Positions 1 through 6,001 of a stretch of 8,160 nt of DNA are shown here, piece by piece; position 1 is the stretch's first letter, and every line of letters starts with the position of its first letter. The position numbers and the translations under genes were made by a program. The DNA comes from Chloroflexota bacterium (GTDB lineage: Bacteria; Chloroflexota; UBA6077). A model generated the notes under the pieces. That model saw nothing but the letters and a program-made list of their open reading frames with translations. It was not told the origin of the DNA and ran no database searches. The stretch spans positions 1 through 8,160 of the forward strand of contig JAJYKO010000205.1 in assembly GCA_021788565.1 (NCBI GenBank). Direction: 5' to 3'.

Positions 1-1666
1 TCAGGAACGAGATCTGCGGCGAAAGCACCTGGACGTGATCGGGCCCTTTGTACTCCTCCAGGATCTTGCCGGAGGCGTCCTGGACGCTCAGGATGGCGAC
101 CGGCTCCACGGTGCGGTACCCTGGCTTCTGCATGTCGGGCGGAACAGGCTCCCCATTCATGATGCCGTTGTTGGCAAAGACGCTGTAGGCGTAGGCCATG
201 TCCAACAACTTGACTGAGCCTCCTCCCAGGGTGAGGCTGAGGTCGTAGTCGCTCGGGTTCTCAAGGGTGGTTATGCCCATCTTGTGTGCCAGGTCAACGG
301 CCGTGTTCACCCCCACGAACTGCAGCGTGTCCACCGCGGGGACGTTCATCGAGTTTCCGATGGCCTTCCGGACTGTGACAGGACCGCTCCACCGGTAGTT
401 GACGTCATGCGGCGTATAGGGGCGTCCCAGCCGATCGTGAAAGATCGTGTAGTAGTCCAGTAGGACCGTCCCGGGGCTCCAGCCCTTCATGAAGGCAGCG
501 CTGTAGGTAATCGGCTTGAAAGTGGAGCCCGGCTGCCGATTAGCTGTAACCATGTTTACCTGGCCGCTGATGCTCCGATCGAAGTAGTCCGCGCTTCCCA
601 CCATAGCGAGGATCTCGCCCGTCTCAGGCTTGATGGCCACAAGTGCGGCATTATGGATATTGGCGCTCGCGTCCTTCGCTACGTTCTGCCGCACGATGCG
701 CTCCGCGACGTGCTGCATGTCGAGGTCGAGGGACGTTCGGACCGTGAGACCTCCGCTGTAAAGCATCCGTGAGCCGTACTTCTGCTCCAGGAGATCCCGA
801 ACGTACATCACGAAGTGGGGGGCCTCGATCCCGTACTCCATGGGCTGGTACTGCAGCTGTTCCTTAAACGCTGCATTCGCTTGCGCCTGGGTGATGTAGC
901 CCTGGTTAACCATCGCGTCCAGCACCAACTGTTGCCGATTCTTGGCTGCCTGGGGATCCACCAATGGGGAGAGGAGCGCCGGCGCCTGTGGTATCCCTGC
1001 TAGCATCGAGGACTCGGCCAGGTCCAGTTGACTGGCGTGCTTGCCGAAATAGGACTCGGCAGCGGCTTCGATTCCGTTGGACATGTTGCCATAGAAGATG
1101 TCGTTGAGGTACCACTCCAGGACCTGATCCTTGGTGTACAGCTGGTTGACTCGATAGGCGAGGATCACCTCCCGGATCTTTCGGCTGATGGTAACCTGGT
1201 CGCCCAGCAGTTCCTGCTTGATCAACTGCTGAGTGATAGTGCTGCCTCCCTGTATCGGCTCACCTTGCAGGATTGCCCAGGCAGCCCGGATCATGCCTTT
1301 CACGCTGAAGCCGGGATTGGTGTAGAAAGTGGCGTCCTCGATGGAGATAGTGGCCTCGCGGACGTATGGGGAAATATCCGCTAACTTCACGTTGGTTCGC
1401 TTGCCGGCCTGCGGGTCGACCAGTTCGTACAGTAGCTTGCCATTGCGGTCCAGGATTTTGGTGCTGCCGTACGCCTGCTGCTGCTGCAGCTTGTCGGGGG
1501 ATGGAAGATCGGTTGTGTAGTAGGAATAAGCGGCGGCGGCAACGGCGCCGCCGGTGACGACGGCGAGGACGCCAAGTGTTACCAGGACGATCAAGAGCGT
1601 CCTGATCGGGGAGAGACCGGAACGCCGCTTTGCGGCGTGCCTCTTACGTCGCGTGACAGTACTCAT
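1..1666 (-). CDS. Class A penicillin-binding protein (PBP1A-like transglycosylase/transpeptidase), partial
   Basis: Bifunctional peptidoglycan synthase acting outside the cytoplasmic membrane; it polymerises lipid II glycan strands and cross-links the stem peptides. I see 555 codons before the window edge. The N-terminus is short and Arg/Lys-rich, followed by one membrane anchor (about residues 22-46). The GT51 glycosyltransferase domain follows, with catalytic Glu110 in the EDATFY motif, GGSTITQQ at 140-147 and the RKIRE...YLNDIFYG helix region at 162-193. The transpeptidase domain shows the SxxK motif at Ser381-Lys384 (nucleophile Ser381) and the SxN motif at 439-441. The third motif (KTG) and the C-terminus lie beyond the left edge. 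The ATG at 1664-1666 is preceded by an AGGAAA ribosome-binding site. The usual EDxxFxxHxG motif has Asn in place of His (Asn118), a variant I associate with Chloroflexota. It lies 80 bp after a methyltransferase gene on the same strand. Family assignment is secure; the choice among PBP1A-like paralogues is not. Confidence 0.95.
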   Translation of the reverse strand, partial: MSTVTRRKRHAAKRRSGLSPIRTLLIVLVTLGVLAVVTGGAVAAAAYSYYTTDLPSPDKLQQQQAYGSTKILDRNGKLLYELVDPQAGKRTNVKLADISPYVREATISIEDATFYTNPGFSVKGMIRAAWAILQGEPIQGGSTITQQLIKQELLGDQVTISRKIREVILAYRVNQLYTKDQVLEWYLNDIFYGNMSNGIEAAAESYFGKHASQLDLAESSMLAGIPQAPALLSPLVDPQAAKNRQQLVLDAMVNQGYITQAQANAAFKEQLQYQPMEYGIEAPHFVMYVRDLLEQKYGSRMLYSGGLTVRTSLDLDMQHVAERIVRQNVAKDASANIHNAALVAIKPETGEILAMVGSADYFDRSISGQVNMVTANRQPGSTFKPITYSAAFMKGWSPGTVLLDYYTIFHDRLGRPYTPHDVNYRWSGPVTVRKAIGNSMNVPAVDTLQFVGVNTAVDLAHKMGITTLENPSDYDLSLTLGGGSVKLLDMAYAYSVFANNGIMNGEPVPPDMQKPGYRTVEPVAILSVQDASGKILEEYKGPDHVQVLSPQISFL

Positions 1667-1684
1667 TTTGATTTCCTAGCAAAG

Positions 1685-1740
1685 AGCGATTAGCTGTTAG
1701 CCATTGGCCACAAATTGATAGCTGATTTCTAATAGCTAAT
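1685..1740. repeat. Degenerate 7-bp tandem repeat, AT-rich
   Basis: Eight consecutive heptads run in register in the gap between the methyltransferase stop and the PBP ribosome-binding site. On the plus strand they read agcgatt, agctgtt, agccatt, ggccaca, aattgat, agctgat, ttctaat, agctaat (approximate consensus AGCTRAT). Five of the eight begin with AGC. The tract is clearly richer in A+T than the flanking genes. agccatt (1699-1705) and aatggct (1738-1744) are also inverted, so a weak stem is possible. No function can be assigned. Confidence 0.6.
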
Positions 1741-1746
1741 GGCTCG

Positions 1747-2472
1747 TTATGCGACGCGCTGAGCGACCACGAAATGGGAAATGCCGAATGCTCGGAGCGG
1801 GGTCTTCTCCAGGGTGTCGGTGGCACGCTGCAAGAAGCGTCCGAGGGTAGGCCTGGTGGCAACGATGTTGTCGAAACCTGGATAGATGTGGGTCCGCACC
1901 ACGAACCTTACCGGTAGCTCGTCGAAGAGCCGTCCGATATCCCTGGCAGTGTAGATCCTCACATGTGGGCAAACTCGATCGCGCAGCGGGTCGGGAAAGT
2001 AGTTGATCAGCGGCAGTAGACCGAAGTGGTACTGGCCGCGGAAGAAGTAGCCATGGGTCTCGAAGGGATACAGCCTGTTGGGCGCGTAAATGACGACGTG
2101 GCCGCCCACGTCGAGGCAACGAACGGCCTCCTCGATGGCTCGCTTGTCATCCACCACGTGCTCTATGACCTCGTGGAGCAGGACGACGTCGAAATCACGG
2201 TCCTTGAATGGGAGTTCCTCGGCTGGCGCCAACGATATATTGGGAAGACGCTCCTGCGCCTTCTGCACCTTCTCCGGGTCTACGTCGACGCCGTAAACGT
2301 CTGGGCTGAAGCGGCGGAACTTTTCGACGTACATGCCAAGCCCGCAGCCGACGTCGAGGATTCGCCGATTCTCCAGGGGTACATAGTCGCGTATCAAATT
2401 GAGGCGGCGGTCCTGGCCGCGCCTCCACACATAGCTGGGGTGCCCTAAGGTTATAGCCTTGTCCTGGAACAC
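1747..2472 (-). CDS. Class I SAM-dependent methyltransferase
   Basis: A 241-residue soluble protein with a Rossmann-type SAM-binding fold. Motif I is ILDVGCGLG at residues 38-46. The acidic end of strand beta-2 is in GVDVDP (61-66), where it would bind the ribose hydroxyls. Motif IV is FDVVLLHEVIEHV (94-106), and a YAPNR post-motif lies at 129-133. This matches the Methyltransf_11/UbiE-like group, whose members act on small molecules, lipids or sugars; the substrate cannot be read from the sequence. The C-terminal half, rich in aromatic residues around 139-175, is probably a substrate-binding cap. The start is GTG at 2470-2472, and an in-frame TGA lies directly upstream, so no longer start is possible. 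A GGGTGG stretch about 8 nt upstream may serve as ribosome-binding site. It points the same way as the PBP gene 80 bp downstream, so the two may be co-transcribed. A role in envelope lipid or glycan modification is only a guess. Confidence 0.88.
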   Translation of the reverse strand: MFQDKAITLGHPSYVWRRGQDRRLNLIRDYVPLENRRILDVGCGLGMYVEKFRRFSPDVYGVDVDPEKVQKAQERLPNISLAPAEELPFKDRDFDVVLLHEVIEHVVDDKRAIEEAVRCLDVGGHVVIYAPNRLYPFETHGYFFRGQYHFGLLPLINYFPDPLRDRVCPHVRIYTARDIGRLFDELPVRFVVRTHIYPGFDNIVATRPTLGRFLQRATDTLEKTPLRAFGISHFVVAQRVA

Positions 2473-2730
2473 TCAAAACCACCCGGGTGACTTTTTGGCC
2501 TGCGAGCGAAGGAAACTGCGAGGTACAGTGGGAAACCTGTTGCATCGTAGCAGATGTGGGCCGCGCTTTCAAGTTGAATCCAGTTACAAAGAGCACAGTA
2601 TCTTGACAAGCACTGCAACCACGCTAGACAGGCTCTTAGATCTTGACATCCTACCAGGGCGGCATCAGAATGATGGCGTCACCGCCACGATCCTGTCGAC
2701 TTCGCAGAGCTACTGCTCAGGAGACCGGAA
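2473..2730. other. Intergenic region between divergent genes
   Basis: This gap separates the methyltransferase (leftward) from the MtnA-family gene (rightward). Apart from the promoter-like elements listed separately I see no RNA gene or convincing ORF. On the plus strand, ATCTTGACA occurs twice exactly 40 bp apart (2600-2608 and 2640-2648). On the minus strand, a TTGTCA (complement of 2605-2610) could be a -35 for the methyltransferase, but I found no matching -10. Confidence 0.5.
2643..2671 (+). promoter_or_regulatory. Candidate sigma70-type promoter
   Basis: A perfect -35 hexamer TTGACA (2643-2648) is followed after 17 bp by CAGAAT (2666-2671), which matches TATAAT at four of six positions. 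Transcription would start near 2678 and run toward the MtnA-family gene with a leader of about 250 nt. An identical TTGACA 40 bp upstream (2603-2608) is followed after 16 bp by TAGACA, a weaker match. This is a consensus match only. Confidence 0.35.
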
Positions 2731-2931
2731 TTGGCTGAAGAGATCGTGGAAGGCCTGGCCGAATGCAACGCATCCCCATTCCCGGCCTCGCTGTCGAGAG
2801 CCGGTGGCAGGCTGCTGGCGCTGGCCGCTCTAAGAGGCGGGTCGCCAACTGATTGCTCCAACCTATCCACGCTGCCATTCTCCATGACAACAATGACGAA
2901 ACCCTCTAACGTAGGATTGCTCAGACAATGA
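2731..2931 (+). CDS. Doubtful small ORF upstream of mtnA (66 codons, TTG start)
   Basis: The TTG at 2731 has a strong ribosome-binding site, AGGAG at 2719-2723, spaced 7 nt away. The frame ends at TGA 2929-2931, overlapping the next gene's ATG in an ATGA arrangement typical of translational coupling. The frame is also open upstream to 2674, and residues encoded there with the first part (AELLLRRPELAEEIVEGLAE, from about 2704) look like a protein helix. The second half is rich in Ser/Thr/Pro and less protein-like, with weaker third-position GC. It could be a real leader protein, the remnant of a decayed gene, or chance. I recognise no family. Confidence 0.25.
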   Translation: MAEEIVEGLAECNASPFPASLSRAGGRLLALAALRGGSPTDCSNLSTLPFSMTTMTKPSNVGLLRQ

Positions 2932-4037
2932 AAGTGCACGGCAGACACTACCGAACCATCTGGGTCAAAGAGGACGATCCACACGTAGCGCAGATAATTG
3001 ACCAGCGCCGCCTGCCCTACGAATTCATCGTGGAAGATCTATCGACTGTCGACGAGGTTGCTCTTGCGATCAAGGAAATGCACTTGCGTGGTGCAGGCTT
3101 GATCGGCGCTGCCGCGGGGTTCGGCATGTACCTGGGGGCGTTGCGCGCGGCGCGCGGCTCGGCGGGGGACTTCATGACGTCTGTAGCCGCGGACGGCGAG
3201 AAATTGAAGGCGTCGCGCCCAACTGCCGTGAACTTGGAGTGGGCTGTAGATCGACAAATCGCGGCCATGCGTGCAGCCGTGCAAGATAGCGAGGCGTTGG
3301 TTCAAGCTGCTTTCAGGACGGCTCAGGCCATCGCCGACGAGGATGCCGAGTACTGCCGGCGAATCGGCGAGCATGGCGTGAGGATTATTCGGGAGATATG
3401 GGATCGGAAGGGGGGGCGAACAGTCAACATCCTCACCCACTGCAACGCCGGTTGGCTGGCTTTCGTGGATTATGGCACCGCAACCGCTCCTATCTACGCC
3501 GCCCACGATCAGGGGCTGCCGGTGCACGTCTGGGTGGACGAGACCCGCCCGCGCAATCAAGGTGCCCGGCTCACGGCCTGGGAGTTGGGACAGCAGGGTA
3601 TTCCGCATACGGTCATCGTCGACAATGCCGGCGGCCACTTGATGCAACATGGGCTCGTAGACATGGTCGTCACGGGCGCTGACCGTGTGACCCGCACTGG
3701 CGACGTGGCAAACAAGATCGGGACCTACCTCAAAGCGCTCGCCGCCCGAGACAACGGTATCCCATTCTATGTCGCGCTACCGTCATCGACGTTCGACTGG
3801 AAGATCCGTGACGGCCTCGCTGAGATCCCCATCGAGCAGCGGGATGCCGCCGAGGTCAGATTTGTCGACGGTCTACACGATGGAGTGATCGGCAGCGTGC
3901 TGCTCACGCCAGAGGACAGCGCTGCCGCGAACTACGCTTTCGACGTCACCCCTGCCCGCCTGGTAACCGGATTGATTACCGAGCGTGGCGTGTGTGAGGC
4001 CTCGGAGAAGGGGGTGCTGGAGCTGTACCCCCATTGA
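2928..4037 (+). CDS. mtnA: MtnA-family S-methyl-5-thioribose-1-phosphate isomerase
   Basis: A cytoplasmic aldose-ketose isomerase of the eIF2B-like/MtnA fold, 369 residues, near the usual family length. The family converts 5-methylthioribose 1-phosphate to 5-methylthioribulose 1-phosphate in the salvage of methylthioadenosine; some members also serve 5-deoxyribose 1-phosphate. Visible motifs are RGAGLIG (54-60), the SRPTAVNLEWAV phosphate-site segment (96-107), THCNAG (170-175) with catalytic Cys172, VDETRP (203-208), TGADR (249-253) with catalytic Asp252, and NKIGT (262-266). The N-terminus reads as a family N-terminus, supporting the ATG; its ribosome-binding site (AGGA, 2913-2916) is 11 nt away and weak. 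THCNAGW followed by a GTATAPIY segment resembles a second MtnA branch that I recall from bacteria such as Rhodospirillum, where it feeds MTA shunts rather than the classical Bacillus pathway. No mtnP, mtnK, RubisCO-like or aldolase gene is in view, so the exact pathway is open. The family is certain; the physiological substrate is less so. Confidence 0.9.
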   Translation: MKVHGRHYRTIWVKEDDPHVAQIIDQRRLPYEFIVEDLSTVDEVALAIKEMHLRGAGLIGAAAGFGMYLGALRAARGSAGDFMTSVAADGEKLKASRPTAVNLEWAVDRQIAAMRAAVQDSEALVQAAFRTAQAIADEDAEYCRRIGEHGVRIIREIWDRKGGRTVNILTHCNAGWLAFVDYGTATAPIYAAHDQGLPVHVWVDETRPRNQGARLTAWELGQQGIPHTVIVDNAGGHLMQHGLVDMVVTGADRVTRTGDVANKIGTYLKALAARDNGIPFYVALPSSTFDWKIRDGLAEIPIEQRDAAEVRFVDGLHDGVIGSVLLTPEDSAAANYAFDVTPARLVTGLITERGVCEASEKGVLELYPH

Positions 4038-4097
4038 GAAGATGCCAATCTCGGTCATCGTCGATACCTGGGTGGTAAGAGTGGTTCCGCCGGTAAC

Positions 4098-4102
4098 GGA
4101 GG
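4098..4102 (+). promoter_or_regulatory. Ribosome-binding site that favours the ATG at 4110
   Basis: GGAGG lies only 1 nt before the ATG at 4104 but 7 nt before the in-frame ATG at 4110. The downstream ATG is therefore the likely start. Its GGA can also pair with TCCG (4086-4089) in a weak 4-bp hairpin. Confidence 0.65.
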
Positions 4103-4109
4103 GATGGCG

Positions 4110-4520
4110 ATGCCGCAGGAGCTGGAGCTTCTAGCATTTCTGGTAATTCTGGCGCTTATGCTGTTAGGGACGGGGCATCTCCTGAGCCGCTGGAGCGACG
4201 ACGCCCAGCATGCAGAGGACAAGGCAAGGGTTCTGCTGCGCGAGACGCTCTCGGAGGAGGAGCGCCGCCACCTGGAGCACTTCGCCTGCCTGATGGTTCC
4301 TAGCCCGAGCATACCCCGACGGACCTACTGTATCCCTGCTCGTCCTGGCATGGTGGCGGTGTATGAGTCGGGCAGACAGGTGATGAGGCTTTGTCTTCAG
4401 CCGATCGAGGCCCTGCCAAGTGGCGATATGGTGCTGATGCTCAAGCTGATGATCGAGGCAAACGAGGAGGAATACCTGAGGATGGCCAACGTTCAACCCG
4501 CTGATGGCCCCTTCAGGTAA
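4110..4520 (+). CDS. Membrane-anchored small protein of unknown function
   Basis: A 136-residue protein (138 if the ATG at 4104 were used; the ribosome-binding site spacing argues against that). A single hydrophobic helix (about residues 5-24) would anchor it in the membrane. A charged helical stretch follows (about 27-58, ending in LSEEERRHLEH). The last 80 residues form a compact domain with a Pro-Ser-rich turn (VPSPSIPRR), a YESGR turn, LCLQP, and a closing helix MLKLMIEANEEEYLRMAN. I have the impression that this C-terminal module recurs in uncharacterised Chloroflexota and Actinobacteria proteins, but I cannot name it. No catalytic motif is visible. It starts 72 nt after the MtnA-family stop and may be transcribed with it, which says little about its job. 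Its stop is 7 bp from that of the next gene, which converges on it. Confidence 0.75.
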   Translation: MPQELELLAFLVILALMLLGTGHLLSRWSDDAQHAEDKARVLLRETLSEEERRHLEHFACLMVPSPSIPRRTYCIPARPGMVAVYESGRQVMRLCLQPIEALPSGDMVLMLKLMIEANEEEYLRMANVQPADGPFR

Positions 4521-4527
4521 GCGGCGG

Positions 4528-4875
4528 TTACTCTCGTTTTAGCCAATCGTCCAGCATGCCGAGGCCCTTGTAGAGCATCAGGAAGATACCGAAGACGAGA
4601 AGGATGATGCCTATGCCTAGTGCGGCAGGGCCTGATCCCAGCACCAGCACCATGAGGGCGCCCCCGACGACCAGCACTATGGCGAAGCCCCCGAGCACCA
4701 GGCTCTCCTCGGTGCGCTGGTGATGAGCACCGCTGGCGATGTCCGATTGTCGCTTGATTCTAGCCATAGCCGTCTCCTTTATGTGAGACCGAACCTCTGC
4801 TTCCAAGGCCTGCGCCCGCAGTTCCGATCCGCCGTACAGCCTGGCCAACTCTCTCTGGCGCTTGTCCCCAGCCAC
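4528..4875 (-). CDS. Small two-helix membrane protein, probable dual start
   Basis: A 115-residue protein of unknown function. The first 36 residues are charged and probably helical. Residues 37-58 are polar and basic. Two hydrophobic helices follow (about 60-79 and 83-102), joined by a short Gly-Ser-Gly-Pro turn and ending in a charged tail (DDWLKRE). Basic residues flank the pair on both sides, so a hairpin with both ends in the cytoplasm is likely. The long form starts at GTG 4873-4875 with AAAGGAAG 6 nt upstream. Codon 37 is an ATG (4765-4767) with an equally good AAAGGAG 6 nt upstream, giving a 79-residue form. Both forms may be made, or the long form may be an over-extension; the promoter at 4920-4928 is compatible with either. 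It is divergent from selD and convergent with the preceding small membrane protein. I recognise no family. Confidence 0.7.
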   Translation of the reverse strand: MAGDKRQRELARLYGGSELRAQALEAEVRSHIKETAMARIKRQSDIASGAHHQRTEESLVLGGFAIVLVVGGALMVLVLGSGPAALGIGIILLVFGIFLMLYKGLGMLDDWLKRE

Positions 4876-4887
4876 GGCCGTCTTCCT

Positions 4888-4916
4888 TTGCTGATCAGAT
4901 CATCATCCCGTATAAT
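4888..4916 (+). promoter_or_regulatory. Promoter for selD
   Basis: TTGCTG (4888-4893) and a perfect TATAAT (4911-4916) are separated by 17 bp. The predicted start, near 4923, leaves a short leader of about 23 nt before the selD ATG at 4946, with a GAGGGAG ribosome-binding site at 4935-4941. Its -35 overlaps the ribosome-binding site of the divergent gene. Confidence 0.6.
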
Positions 4917-4919
4917 CTC

Positions 4920-4928
4920 ATTATATCA
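4920..4928 (-). promoter_or_regulatory. Extended -10 promoter for the divergent small membrane gene
   Basis: Read on the minus strand this is TGATATAAT, an extended -10 (TGn plus a perfect TATAAT). I find no good -35 upstream, as is common for extended -10 promoters. The predicted start near 4913 is about 38 nt before the GTG at 4875. It shares a palindrome with the plus-strand promoter. Confidence 0.5.
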
Positions 4929-4945
4929 GCACTTGAGGGAGCATC

Positions 4946-6001
4946 ATGGCTGAAGCGGAACCAATCCGGCTTACCGCGCTGGCAAGTTGCGCTGGTTGAG
5001 CTGGTAAGCTGGGTCCGTTGGACCTACAGGAGATACTTAGGCCGCTGTCTCAGTACACCCACCCGGATCTGCTGGTGGGGCTGAAGACCAGCGACGACGC
5101 TGCCGTGTTCCAGGTGGGCGATCGCGCCATCATCGAGACCGTGGACTTCTTTGCTCCGGTGGTGGATGATCCGTACACCTACGGTGCGGTAGCTGCCGCC
5201 AACGCCATGAGCGACGTGTATGCCATGGGCGGGGAGGTGCTGTTTGCCCTGAACGTGGCGGCGTTCCCCGAAGATCTTCCCCACGACATCATAACGGAGA
5301 TCGTGCGCGGCGGCGCCGAGAAGGTGGCCGAAGCGGGAGGAGTGATCGTCGGCGGCCACACCGTGATCGACAAAGAGCCGAAGTATGGGCTCTGCGTCAC
5401 CGGCATTGCCGACCCGAGCGACATCACCACGAAGGATGCCTTGAAGAGCGGCGATCTCCTGATCCTCACCAAACCCCTGGGCACGGGAGCCATAACCACA
5501 GCCCACAAAGAGCAGAAGGTGTCTGTGCCGGACCTCCAAGCGGCGGTGGCGAGTATGCTCACGCTGAACCGGGATGCCGCGAGACTGCTGCGCGAGGCCG
5601 GGGTGCGGGCGGTTACCGACGTGACCGGTTTTGGACTGCTGGGGCATGCCTCAGAAATGGCCGAGGCAAGCGGTCTACGATTGCGGATCGACTCGACGAA
5701 GGTGCCTCTCCTGCCGGGGGTTGTGGAATATGCGCGAGCCGGCATCCTTCCGGGTGGCGTAGGCCGCAACCGAGCCTGGCTGCTGGGCACCGGCGGGATC
5801 AGCCGTGTGCGAGTTGAAATCGGCGACTCGGTCTCGGCCGAACTGGCTGACCTGCTCATGGATCCGCAGACCTCTGGGGGCCTTCTCGCGGGCGTGGCGC
5901 CCGAGAGGCTCGCTGGGCTCCTGGCTGCCTTCGACGCCGCGGGACTCCAATGCTGGGTCATCGGCGAGGCGCTTGCCGGTTCCGGCATCCTGGTAGGGTA
6001 G
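4946..6001 (+). CDS. selD: Selenide, water dikinase (selenophosphate synthetase), selenocysteine-containing
   Basis: Cytoplasmic enzyme that uses ATP and selenide to make selenophosphate, the selenium donor for Sec-tRNA and selenouridine. The full frame is 351 residues when the in-frame TGA at 4997-4999 is read as selenocysteine (residue 18). The N-terminus reads SCAGUAGK (14-21), so Sec18 aligns with the catalytic Cys17 of E. coli SelD (GCGCK) and Lys21 with the essential Lys20, at the same spacing of three. Other family motifs are TSDDAAV (48-54), VDFF (66-69) and VDDPY (72-76) in the metal/ATP site, NAMSDVYAMGG (86-96), GGHT (136-139), TDVTGFGLLGH (224-234) and DPQTSGGLL (306-314). ATG 4946 has a GAGGGAG ribosome-binding site. 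A start at TTG 5018 would remove the catalytic residue and Lys, and that TTG has no ribosome-binding site. A SECIS-like hairpin follows the TGA. The rest of the Sec machinery (selA, selB, selC) must lie elsewhere. Confidence 0.95.
5009..5029 (+). promoter_or_regulatory. SECIS-like hairpin for Sec insertion in selD
   Basis: GGTCC (5012-5016) pairs with GGACC (5020-5024) around a GTT loop (5017-5019). A lower CTG (5009-5011) pairs with CAG (5027-5029), leaving a TA bulge (5025-5026). The loop begins 17 nt after the TGA and starts with G-T. This fits what is known of bacterial SECIS elements: a small hairpin inside the coding region shortly after UGA, a G (usually GU) at the start of the apical loop, and a bulge in the stem. 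It would recruit SelB with Sec-tRNA. The pairing is seen; the function is inferred. Confidence 0.8.

Noticed and set aside
2679..2984. Minus-strand ORF (101 codons) across the mtnA start
   Set aside because: It overlaps the mtnA N-terminus, has a low-complexity Ser-rich tail and shows no domain.
3039..3650. Minus-strand ORF (203 codons) opposite mtnA
   Set aside because: Antisense shadow of the well-supported isomerase gene.
4035..4037. mtnA stop TGA as another selenocysteine codon
   Set aside because: The preceding ELYPH is a normal family C-terminus and the length is complete, so this is a genuine stop.
4720..4953. Plus-strand ORF (77 codons) over the selD promoter
   Set aside because: It lies opposite the small membrane gene and across the promoter palindrome, with no sensible protein sequence.
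5179..5988. Minus-strand ORF (269 codons) opposite selD
   Set aside because: Antisense shadow of selD; Ser/Pro/Arg-rich and without recognisable motifs.
5018..6001. selD starting at TTG 5018
   Set aside because: It would lack the catalytic Cys/Sec and Lys. The TTG has no ribosome-binding site and sits in the SECIS-like loop. The 4946 frame with Sec restores a complete SelD.
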